Source: Vampirovibrio sp.
GTDB taxonomy: Bacteria > Cyanobacteriota > Vampirovibrionia > Vampirovibrionales > Vampirovibrionaceae
Direction of reading: 5' to 3'
NCBI GenBank assembly: GCA_021323475.1
Contig: JAJQJM010000016.1
Location: forward strand, 1-42,999
DNA length: 42,999 nt
In this document: piece by piece, positions 35,785 to 42,999 of the stretch
Layout: each line of letters opens with the position of its first letter
Position numbering within the stretch: the first letter of the stretch is position 1
The notes under the pieces: generated by a model
Told to the model about the DNA's origin: nothing
What the model saw: the letters and a program-made list of their open reading frames with translations, nothing else
Database searches by the model: none
Made by a program: the position numbers and the translations under genes

Positions 35785-35997
35785 TTATGCGACCTCCACG
35801 GTGAGCAAATGGGAAATTTTGTTGATCATGCCACGAATAATCGGGGTGTCGTAGTGGACAACGCTGCGCTGAGATTTAGTCAGACCCAGAGCTTTAGCGA
35901 CACGACGATGTTTTTCGGGACGGCCCAGCAGGCTGCGCGTCAGGGTGATTTTAACCTGACGATCGCTTTTCTGTTGTTCGGATTGATTGGGGGACAT
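35785..35997 (-). CDS. rpmD: 50S ribosomal protein L30
   Basis: [54 protein letters not shown]. Confidence 0.94.
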   Translation of the reverse strand: MSPNQSEQQKSDRQVKITLTRSLLGRPEKHRRVAKALGLTKSQRSVVHYDTPIIRGMINKISHLLTVEVA

Positions 35998-36026
35998 TGG
36001 AATTTCTCCAGACTTTCAAATAGGGT

Positions 36027-36749
36027 CTACAGCAGGATTTCTTTAACGGATTTGCCGCGGTTGCGCGCAATATGCTCGAAGGTGCGCAATTCGGCCAAGC
36101 CCTTCAACGTAGCGCGAGCCACGTTCAAAGGAGAGTTGGAGCCGAGCGACTTGGACAGGATGTTTTCAATGCCTGCCAATTCCAGCAACGCACGAGCAGC
36201 GCCACCTGCGATTACGCCAGTACCTTCGGATGCGGGACGCAGAACAACGATGCTGCCGCCTGCTTTACACTGAACCGGGTGAGGAATGGTGGTTTTGTGC
36301 AAAGGCACAGTAATCAGACTTTTCTTGGCTGCGGCAACGCCTTTTTGAATAGCGCCGATAACTTCGCTGGATTTGCCGATACCGATGCCAACTTCGCCTT
36401 TGCCGTTGCCGACAACCACAACAGCCCGGAAGGAGAGTTTTTTACCGCCCTTTACAACCTTGGTAACACGACGGATTTGAATGACTTTTTCTTTCCATTC
36501 GTTGCGCTCAGCATCGTCGGCTTGAGCAGGCTGGTTTCCGCCGCTACGGCCAGGACCGCGATCGGAAGGGCCGCGACCGCCGCCTCTTCTTTGACCTCTG
36601 TCACCGGGATTACCACCGCGTGGTTGACGACCTTGGTTACCGGCATCCGACGTCGCTCCAACTTGGTTGCTGGCAGCTGGCGTTTCAGAAATAGGGCTCT
36701 CAGCCACTTTTTCTTCGTTCAAGTCCGGGTTGTTGTTTTCGTTGGACAT
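36027..36749 (-). CDS. rpsE: 30S ribosomal protein S5 with long low-complexity N-terminal extension
   Basis: [62 protein letters not shown]...; preceded by about 80 residues rich in N/G/R. Confidence 0.96.
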   Translation of the reverse strand: MSNENNNPDLNEEKVAESPISETPAASNQVGATSDAGNQGRQPRGGNPGDRGQRRGGGRGPSDRGPGRSGGNQPAQADDAERNEWKEKVIQIRRVTKVVKGGKKLSFRAVVVVGNGKGEVGIGIGKSSEVIGAIQKGVAAAKKSLITVPLHKTTIPHPVQCKAGGSIVVLRPASEGTGVIAGGAARALLELAGIENILSKSLGSNSPLNVARATLKGLAELRTFEHIARNRGKSVKEILL

Positions 36750-36919
36750 TGCGTTTCGTTTCCTTATTTATCAGGTTTTTTATGTCTTTTGTATGAAACT
36801 GGGGAACACAGGCTCTGTCGGGCTGGCTTCTGCGGTCAGACTGGCGTTGAGAGGTGCTTCTGGACACATGCTGACACTTGGGGTGAGGTAGAAGCCGCGC
36901 CTACATAGTAAGACTCGGT

Positions 36920-36948
36920 ACTGTAACAAAAGCATAGGGAGATGACAA
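36920..36948 (-). promoter_or_regulatory. Candidate sigma70-type promoter for the rpsE-led operon
   Basis: Minus strand TTGTCA-N17-TACAGT, about 170 bp upstream of the rpsE start. Confidence 0.4.
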
Positions 36949-37210
36949 GTTTTGGCCCAAAATTCAAAACTCTGTTTACAGTCCCCTATTTTTTACCACA
37001 AGGGATGAGGATGATCATCAAGAGACTTCAGTTTTTACATTGAGCGAACCGATAGGGTTTTCCTTCCATCTCGGGTAATATAGGCAAATATTCTTACTGC
37101 GATGCGGCAGTTGAGGTTGAGTTGCTGAAATCGGCTTCCTGTAAATACGAGTAGTGAAAACGGCTATGTTTGAGAAGAAACGCCCGGAAAACGTAGAAAG
37201 AGGACCATCA

Positions 37211-38161
37211 ATGAAGAGTCGGCTTATTATTGCGTTTGTATTTCTGATTTCTTGCTTCCTGCTGGTGTTTGGGCTGATGCGCCGAGAGCATATATCACCG
37301 GCCACGGCTGAATCACGAATTGATTCCCCCTTGCAAGCCATCAATAAGCTGAAATTGCCGCTCAAGAAAGATCGGGACTATCGATTTATTGCGTTTGGGG
37401 ACTGGGGCGCCGGAACGCCTTTTCAGAAGGATATTGCCGCTCAGGTGACCAAGCTTTATGACCGTGACCCGTATGATGCGGTGCTGATGCTGGGGGATAA
37501 CATTTATCCTACAGGCGATATCAAGAAGTTTGGCAAGGTCTATTTCACGGAAATGTATCCGGTTCTCATCCAAAACGGGGTGAATTTTATTGTGGCCTTG
37601 GGTAATCACGACCGACACGATTCCCATGAGTTAGACCAGTTGGCCTTTTTTCGGATGCCGGGCTTTTATTATCAGGTTAGCAAGCCTCATGTAGACTTTT
37701 TTGTGCTGGAAACCAATTTATTTGCCAAAGATCAAGTTCAGCAAAAATGGCTGGAGAAGGCGCTGAAAGACTCCAAAGCGGATTGGAAGATTGTAATGGG
37801 CCATCACCCCATCTATTCCTCCGGGGAACATGGGATGAATGCCGGCTTGAAAAAGACCTTGGAGCCGATCTTGGTTAAGTATAAGGCGGATATGTATCTG
37901 GCTGGCCATGATCACGAGTACGAGCGTTTCAAGCCCATCCAAGGCGTACAGCATATTGTTTCCGGCGGCGGTGGGGCCTATCTGCGGAATTTTAACAAGC
38001 CGCTGCCTGCGTCTATGGTTCGTTTGAAGGCACATCATTTCCTGAATTTCAATCTGACCGAAGCGGCCTTGAAAATGCAGGTCATCGATAAGACCGGCAA
38101 AACGATTGATCATGCCGTGTGGACCAAGGCCGGGCAGGCCCAAAAACTGGTAAAAGGTTAG
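37211..38161 (+). CDS. Metallophosphoesterase / purple acid phosphatase-like, copy 1
   Basis: IAFGDWGAGTPFQ; LMLGDNIYPTG; VALGNHDRH; VMGHHPIYSSG; LAGHDHEYERF; N-terminal TM/signal anchor. ORF extends to 37154; ATG 37211 likely. Confidence 0.88.
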   Translation: MKSRLIIAFVFLISCFLLVFGLMRREHISPATAESRIDSPLQAINKLKLPLKKDRDYRFIAFGDWGAGTPFQKDIAAQVTKLYDRDPYDAVLMLGDNIYPTGDIKKFGKVYFTEMYPVLIQNGVNFIVALGNHDRHDSHELDQLAFFRMPGFYYQVSKPHVDFFVLETNLFAKDQVQQKWLEKALKDSKADWKIVMGHHPIYSSGEHGMNAGLKKTLEPILVKYKADMYLAGHDHEYERFKPIQGVQHIVSGGGGAYLRNFNKPLPASMVRLKAHHFLNFNLTEAALKMQVIDKTGKTIDHAVWTKAGQAQKLVKG

Positions 38162-38206
38162 CGCAGGCTGATTCCTTGTGTTAGAGTTCCCACAATGGTT
38201 TGCTAA

Positions 38207-39151
38207 GTGGTTCATGGAATGTTAAAGCGCTTTTTTTCTAGCCTGAAAATCAGACTTGCGCTGCTGTTTACGCTGATGGCGGTGGCGGGCTGGTGGGTTT
38301 GGGCCTATTTATGGAATGATTTTGATTTTTCGCGCCCGGAAACGCCGATTCCCTGTCAATCGCTAACGCCGGGCAGCAAACCGATGCGCTTTATCGCCTT
38401 TGGTGATTATGGCCAGGGAACCCCGTTTCAGAACCAACTCGGGCAGGTGATGGCTTCTGTCTACCGGCAAACGCCTTACGATATCGCCTTGCTGCTGGGT
38501 GATAACATATACCCGGACGGTAACATTCAGAAACTGGCAAAAACTCATTTCGAAGATCCCTATAAGCCACTCATCGATAATCAGGTTCGTTTCCTGGCGG
38601 CTATCGGCGATCATGATGATCATCGGGGGCATTTGGAAGATGAAATGGCCTACTTTAAAATGCCCGGCAAGTTTTATCAGGTATCGTACGGGCCGGTGGA
38701 CTTTTTCGTGCTGAACACCACGTTTTTTGTGCGCAGCCCGGAGCAAAGAGCCTGGATTGAGAAAGCGCTGGCTGGCAGCAAGGCGCGCTGGAAAATTGTG
38801 ATCGGCCATCACCCTTTGTATTCATCGGGCCGTAATGGCAATACGGAAGGGCTGCGGGAAATTCTGGAGCCCATGCTTATTAAGTATCACGCCGACTTGT
38901 ACCTGGCGGGCCATGACCACGACTATGAGCGATTCAAGCCTGTTTCGGGCGTGAGTTATGTGATTTCCGGCGGCGGCGGCAGTTATTTGTATGATTTTCG
39001 CCAAGTGCAGCCGGGCTCGCTGGTGCGGCTTAAAACCCATCATTTCTTGCTGTTCGAAGTGACCGATCAGCAACTTTTAATGAAGGCCATCAACCGTTTC
39101 GGCGATGTGATTGACTGTACCCTTTGGGAAAAAACACATAAACGGCTTTAG
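38207..39151 (+). CDS. Metallophosphoesterase / purple acid phosphatase-like, copy 2 (tandem paralogue)
   Basis: IAFGDYGQGTPFQ; LLLGDNIYPDG; AAIGDHDDH; VIGHHPLYSSG; LAGHDHDYERF; N-terminal TM helix. Confidence 0.87.
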   Translation: MVHGMLKRFFSSLKIRLALLFTLMAVAGWWVWAYLWNDFDFSRPETPIPCQSLTPGSKPMRFIAFGDYGQGTPFQNQLGQVMASVYRQTPYDIALLLGDNIYPDGNIQKLAKTHFEDPYKPLIDNQVRFLAAIGDHDDHRGHLEDEMAYFKMPGKFYQVSYGPVDFFVLNTTFFVRSPEQRAWIEKALAGSKARWKIVIGHHPLYSSGRNGNTEGLREILEPMLIKYHADLYLAGHDHDYERFKPVSGVSYVISGGGGSYLYDFRQVQPGSLVRLKTHHFLLFEVTDQQLLMKAINRFGDVIDCTLWEKTHKRL

Positions 39152-39480
39152 GATTGCCCGCTGCTTTTTTCCGCGCGTTTTAGTGCTGGGTTTTTCATAA
39201 GCCAATGAATGCCAAACAGCAAGCCGGTAATAATGGCTCCAATGCCAGGGCCGGCCAAGGCTTGAGCGTTGCTTGCATCCAAAACCAGTGCGGCCACTAG
39301 CTGAAATGCGCTGAAGCCAAATAACAGCACCATTAACAGGCAAACAGCATAGCGGTATACCTCAAATACGACTGCCAAGCGTTCTTCCATGGTTCCTCCT
39401 GCCCGATACACGTAATCCGATAACAGCAAGCCGCCAATAAACAGGCTTACCAGTAACATTCCCCCAGAAAAGAATTCCAT
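39148..39480 (-). CDS. Hypothetical small membrane protein (three predicted TM segments)
   Basis: MEFFSGGMLLVSLFIGGLLLSDYVYRAGGTMEERLAVVFEVYRYAVCLLMVLLFGFSAFQLVAALVLDASNAQALAGPGIGAIITGLLFGIHWLMK. Confidence 0.65.
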   Translation of the reverse strand: MEFFSGGMLLVSLFIGGLLLSDYVYRAGGTMEERLAVVFEVYRYAVCLLMVLLFGFSAFQLVAALVLDASNAQALAGPGIGAIITGLLFGIHWLMKNPALKRAEKSSGQS

Positions 39481-39587
39481 CTTTAATATCCCGTACTCTT
39501 TTCTCCTGAGCCATTATTATAGAGGATTTACCGAAAGCCTGGAGACTCGGAAGCGTTTATGCCACAAATTATTGTGTATAATTTTGT

Positions 39588-39627
39588 AAAGTAACCTTCT
39601 TGTAGAGTAATCGTTTATAGAGTAACC
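39588..39627 (+). repeat. Three 9-bp direct repeats (A-A/G-AGTAAYC) upstream of an XRE regulator
   Basis: AAAGTAACC (39588), AGAGTAATC (39604), AGAGTAACC (39619); spacing 16 and 15 bp. Confidence 0.6.
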
Positions 39628-39721
39628 GGCCTGCAGGAAAGCAGGGTTTGTGGTTGATTAGAGGTTTATCTGCCTCTTTTTACCTGGGATTTGGATAAGG
39701 GAAGAGTTAAACGGACACACT

Positions 39722-39937
39722 ATGAAAGTTAAAATTAAAGATGTGGCCAAGGATAAGAAAGGGTGGAGCCTGTATAAGCTTGCCAAGGAACTGGGCCTAC
39801 CCCAGCAAACGGTATACTCCTGGGCCAGCGGGCGAACCCAGCCCAGCTACGACAACATGGATCGCCTGTGCGATATCCTGGATTGCGGAGTCGGTGAGCT
39901 GTTTGAAGCCGATCCGGTGCAGCAAAAGCTGTTCTAG
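39722..39937 (+). CDS. XRE/Cro-type helix-turn-helix regulator
   Basis: WSLYKLAKELGLPQQTVYSWASGRTQPSYDNMDRLCDILDCGVGELFE. Confidence 0.9.
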   Translation: MKVKIKDVAKDKKGWSLYKLAKELGLPQQTVYSWASGRTQPSYDNMDRLCDILDCGVGELFEADPVQQKLF

Positions 39938-39953
39938 CCTGTTTGTTTAAAGC

Positions 39954-41294
39954 CTAACCTTTTGCAACGACTGGCCTTTTTGCCAGAATTTTACCCAATA
40001 TCACCTCATCCACCAGCGGTTGTGGAGATACGGGCTCCGGAGAGAAGGAAAACGCCTTGCTGAGCACTTCCACCGCGTCCCGGTGATCGTTATCATCGGC
40101 GTACAACTCTACCAAGGTTTCGCCGGGTTTTACCGGGTCGCCTATGTGCTTGTGCAGCAATACGCCAACGCCCAGATTGATAGGGCAGTCTTTGGTAAGT
40201 CGGCCTGCGCCGACCATTTTGGCGGCTTTGGCTACTTCCAGGGCGTTAATATCGGCAACGTAAGCCTGTTCTTTGGCGGGAATCATCAAAACCCGGTCCG
40301 GCTGGGGCAGCAGGCTGGCATCTTTCAGGAAGTACGGGTCCCCGCCCTGTGCAATGACCAGCTCACGGAATTTTTCCAGCGCGGAGCCATCTTGAAGATG
40401 GGCTTTCAAGGCCCCTTCGGCTGTCTCCACGTCCGGTTGCGCACCAGCGCAAACCAAAGCGACAGCGCCCAGTTTCAGGGTCAGCGCTTCCAGGTCGGCA
40501 GGGCCTTCGCCTTTCAACAGTTTCACGATTTCCAGCACTTCCAGGCTGTTGCCAACGGCGCAGCCCAACGGCTGGTTCATGGCGGAAATCACCGTGGAAA
40601 TACTCTTGTTCAGTCGCTTGCCAACTTCTCGGCAGGTGCTGGCGAGTAATTTTGCGTCCTCCAGGGTCGCCATGAAGGCGCCTCGGCCGTATTTGATATC
40701 CAGCACAATCACATCCGCGCCCGCCGCCACCTTTTTGGAAATGACGGAGGCCGCAATTAATGGAATACTCTCCACCGTGGCGGTTACGTCCCGCAAGGCG
40801 TACATTTTGCCGTCCGCAGGTGCTAAATCCCCGCTTTGGGAAGAGATGGCCATGCCGATCTGCTTGATTTGCTTCACGAAATTCTGGGCAGACAAGGACA
40901 CATTGAAGCCGGGAATGGATTCCAGCTTGTCGATGGTGCCGCCGGTAATGCCCAACCCCCGCCCAGAGAGCTTGGCCACTTTAACGCCGGATGCAGCCAG
41001 CAGCGGAATCAGGGCCAGGGTGGTTTTATCGCCCACGCCACCGGTGCTGTGCTTGTCCACCACGATGCCATCCACATGCGACAGGTCCAACACCTTGCCG
41101 GAATTGACAAACGCCTGGGTCAGCCAGGTGGTTTCATCCAAATCCAACCCGCTAATGCAGGATGCCATCAGCCAGGCGGCAATCTGGTAGTCATGGGCCT
41201 TTCCGGCTTCCATCATACTGACCAGCGCGTTGATTTCTTTCTCGGTATGGGTCAAACCGCGCCGTTTTTTATCTATAATCTCTATGATATTCAT
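39954..41294 (-). CDS. pdp: Pyrimidine-nucleoside (thymidine) phosphorylase
   Basis: DKHSTGGVGDKTTLALIPLLAASGVKVAKLSGRGLGITGGTIDKLESIPGF; SQSGDLAPADGKMYALRDVTATVESIPLIAASVISKK. Confidence 0.94.
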   Translation of the reverse strand: MNIIEIIDKKRRGLTHTEKEINALVSMMEAGKAHDYQIAAWLMASCISGLDLDETTWLTQAFVNSGKVLDLSHVDGIVVDKHSTGGVGDKTTLALIPLLAASGVKVAKLSGRGLGITGGTIDKLESIPGFNVSLSAQNFVKQIKQIGMAISSQSGDLAPADGKMYALRDVTATVESIPLIAASVISKKVAAGADVIVLDIKYGRGAFMATLEDAKLLASTCREVGKRLNKSISTVISAMNQPLGCAVGNSLEVLEIVKLLKGEGPADLEALTLKLGAVALVCAGAQPDVETAEGALKAHLQDGSALEKFRELVIAQGGDPYFLKDASLLPQPDRVLMIPAKEQAYVADINALEVAKAAKMVGAGRLTKDCPINLGVGVLLHKHIGDPVKPGETLVELYADDNDHRDAVEVLSKAFSFSPEPVSPQPLVDEVILGKILAKRPVVAKG

Positions 41295-41370
41295 GCATCC
41301 GCCCTAGCTTTATCGATGAATATTCCAACTTACTGGAAATTATAGCCAAAAAACAAACAGGATTTTTGCA

Positions 41371-42231
41371 ATGTTTCTTCAAGAACAGCTTTCCGAAGCG
41401 TCTGCGTTTATCAAGAACAACACCCGTCATTCGGCCATCCAAGGCGTTGTCGTGTTGGGCTCCGGCTTGGGGGACTTTGCGGATACGCTGTCCAACGCGG
41501 ATGTTATTGAATATGCCCGTATTCCTCATTTTCCGGTGTCCACTGTGCAAGGGCATGCGGGTTGCCTGGTGATTGGAGAGATTGCGCCTGGCTTTCCGGC
41601 GGCCTGCATGAAAGGCCGTTTCCACTACTACGAAGGCTACGGTATAGATAAGGTGGTGTTTCCCCTGCGTGCCTTGCGGCAATTGGGGGCGGAATTTCTA
41701 CTGGTAACCAATGCCGCCGGTGGTATTCAGCCGGAGTTAACCCCTGGAACGTTAATGCTGATTGATGATCACTTGAACCTGATGGGGGATAATCCTTTAA
41801 AAGGAACGAATCCCGATTTTCTGGGGCCTCGCTTCCCGGATATGACGGAAGCGTATAGCAAGCCACTGAAAGCAATTGCGAGTCAGGTGGCGGAGTCTCA
41901 GGGCGCTGCTTTGAAGTCCGGCGTGTATGCCGGATTAAGCGGCCCGGTGTATGAGACACCCGCTGAAATCCGTATGCTTAGAACCCTGGGTGCGGATGCG
42001 GTTGGCATGTCCACCGTGCCGGAAGTGATTGCCGCCAACCATATGGGCATGAGCGTCCTGGGAATCTCGTGCATTACCAATCAGGCGGCCGGTTTGTCGC
42101 CCCACAAGCTGAGCCACCAGGAAGTGATGGAAACCGCTGAACACACCCGCCAGCGATTCGTCAATTTATTAACCGGTATTTTGAATCAAATCGCGGCTCA
42201 GCCGGCGTTGAGCGAGCAGGTGCGTTCCTGA
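41371..42231 (+). CDS. punA: Purine nucleoside phosphorylase (PunA/PNP family)
   Basis: GVVVLGSGLGDFAD; IPHFPVSTVQGHAG; GRFHYYEGYGIDKVVFPLRAL; LLVTNAAGGIQPELTPGTLMLIDDHLNLMGDNPL; AVGMSTVPEVIAANHMGMSVLGISCITNQAAG. Confidence 0.95.
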   Translation: MFLQEQLSEASAFIKNNTRHSAIQGVVVLGSGLGDFADTLSNADVIEYARIPHFPVSTVQGHAGCLVIGEIAPGFPAACMKGRFHYYEGYGIDKVVFPLRALRQLGAEFLLVTNAAGGIQPELTPGTLMLIDDHLNLMGDNPLKGTNPDFLGPRFPDMTEAYSKPLKAIASQVAESQGAALKSGVYAGLSGPVYETPAEIRMLRTLGADAVGMSTVPEVIAANHMGMSVLGISCITNQAAGLSPHKLSHQEVMETAEHTRQRFVNLLTGILNQIAAQPALSEQVRS

Positions 42232-42999
42232 TGAATCCGTTTACACTTGAAGACTTTCAGTCCCAGCTTTCCTTTACGTTGGATGATTTCCAGCAGGAGG
42301 CGATTCGCTCCATTTCCGAAGGGCATAGCGTGGTGGTTTGTGCCCCGACGGGCAGCGGAAAAACCATCATCGCGGAATACGCGGCCATGCGGGCCTTGGC
42401 GGAAGGTAAAAAATTGTTCTACACCACGCCGCTCAAGGCGCTGAGCAACCAGAAGTTTTTTGATCTGAAGAACCGCTTCGGTGAAGCCAACGTGGGCTTG
42501 CTGACCGGCGACATTTCCGTGAACCGGGATGCCCGCATTATCGTCATGACCACGGAAATTTTCCGCAACATGCTGTACGGCATCCAGGAAGACGTGGGTT
42601 TGCTGGGCTATTTGGGCTATGTAGTGCTGGATGAATGCCACTATATGAACGATGCTGAGCGCGGTACCGTGTGGGAAGAAAGCATTATTTATTGCCCGGA
42701 TAACATTCAACTGGTGGCGCTTTCCGCCACGGTTGCCAATGCGGCGGAGCTGACCGACTGGATTAACGAGATCCACCACGATACCCGCCTGATCTGGAGT
42801 GATTTTCGGCCGGTGCCGTTGCGGTTTTCATATTACGACCGCGACAAGCTGATGCCGCTGTTTGAAGCGCCCGGCAAAATGAACCGCAAGCTGAAGACTG
42901 ATATGAAGGGCCAGCGCTGTGCCAAGAAACAGCGCTTTTTCCGCCCGAACGACCTGATTGCGGTGATGGCGGAAAAAGACATGCTGCCGGCCATCTTCT
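42231..42999 (+). CDS. Ski2/Mtr4-like DExH-box helicase, N-terminal part (3' end outside window)
   Basis: ATG overlaps the punA stop (TGATG): FTLDDFQQEAIRSISEGHSVVVCAPTGSGKTIIAEYAAMRAL...KLFYTTPLKALSNQKF...VGLLTGDISVNRDARIIVMTTEIFRNML...VVLDECHYM...LVALSATVANAAEL. Confidence 0.92.
   Translation, partial: MNPFTLEDFQSQLSFTLDDFQQEAIRSISEGHSVVVCAPTGSGKTIIAEYAAMRALAEGKKLFYTTPLKALSNQKFFDLKNRFGEANVGLLTGDISVNRDARIIVMTTEIFRNMLYGIQEDVGLLGYLGYVVLDECHYMNDAERGTVWEESIIYCPDNIQLVALSATVANAAELTDWINEIHHDTRLIWSDFRPVPLRFSYYDRDKLMPLFEAPGKMNRKLKTDMKGQRCAKKQRFFRPNDLIAVMAEKDMLPAIF

Noticed and set aside
36072-36908. 278-aa plus-strand ORF across rpsE and its leader
   Set aside because: Antisense to S5; composition follows the complement of the RGG-rich extension.
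1-42999. CRISPR arrays, tRNA/rRNA genes, transposases or prophage modules
   Set aside because: No regularly spaced repeats, cloverleaf/CCA ends, rRNA-like segments or IS/phage proteins were seen on reading; an tRNAscan/Infernal run would be needed for a definitive negative.

Overview
The window is mostly housekeeping DNA from a bacterium. The gene set (Tad-type TadE, FlaG-like protein, DnaE, PrfC, UvrA, a Ski2-like helicase, the 'MGLAASQARFLALTARKND' family) is compatible with a non-photosynthetic cyanobacterial relative of the Vampirovibrionia/Melainabacteria type, but taxonomy is inference only. The largest block (26.9-36.7 kb, minus strand) is a ribosomal protein operon: rpsE-rpmD-rplO-secY-adk-map-infA-rpmJ-rpsM-rpsK-rpsD-rpoA-rplQ-truA-rplM-rpsI. 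rpmJ was missing from the ORF track and was recovered by hand. Other recognisable genes are tatA-type, fur-type, nadD, a GH9 glycoside hydrolase, dnaE, prfC, uvrA, an amidohydrolase coupled to a GT-C glycosyltransferase, a PlsC-like acyltransferase, two tandem metallophosphoesterases, pyrimidine and purine nucleoside phosphorylases, and the start of a Ski2-like helicase. The most interesting non-routine items are: an AT-rich orphan TIR/nucleoside-deoxyribosyltransferase-like ORF after dnaE; a SAM methyltransferase frameshifted inside motif I; active-site substitutions in several enzymes (GH9 'NGGD', adenylate kinase 'APPNGGKGT', second metallophosphoesterase 'GDHD', GGDEF 'GDDEI'); an AT-rich coiled-coil ORF coupled to a Cys-rich micro-ORF; a repeat array that duplicates a gene's stop region; a perfect 22-bp palindrome; and a spc-type ribosomal operon that starts at rpsE. 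I see no CRISPR array, rRNA, tRNA or transposase. I cannot claim a complete new multi-gene system; the TIR-like ORF and the AT-rich coiled-coil locus are the best leads.
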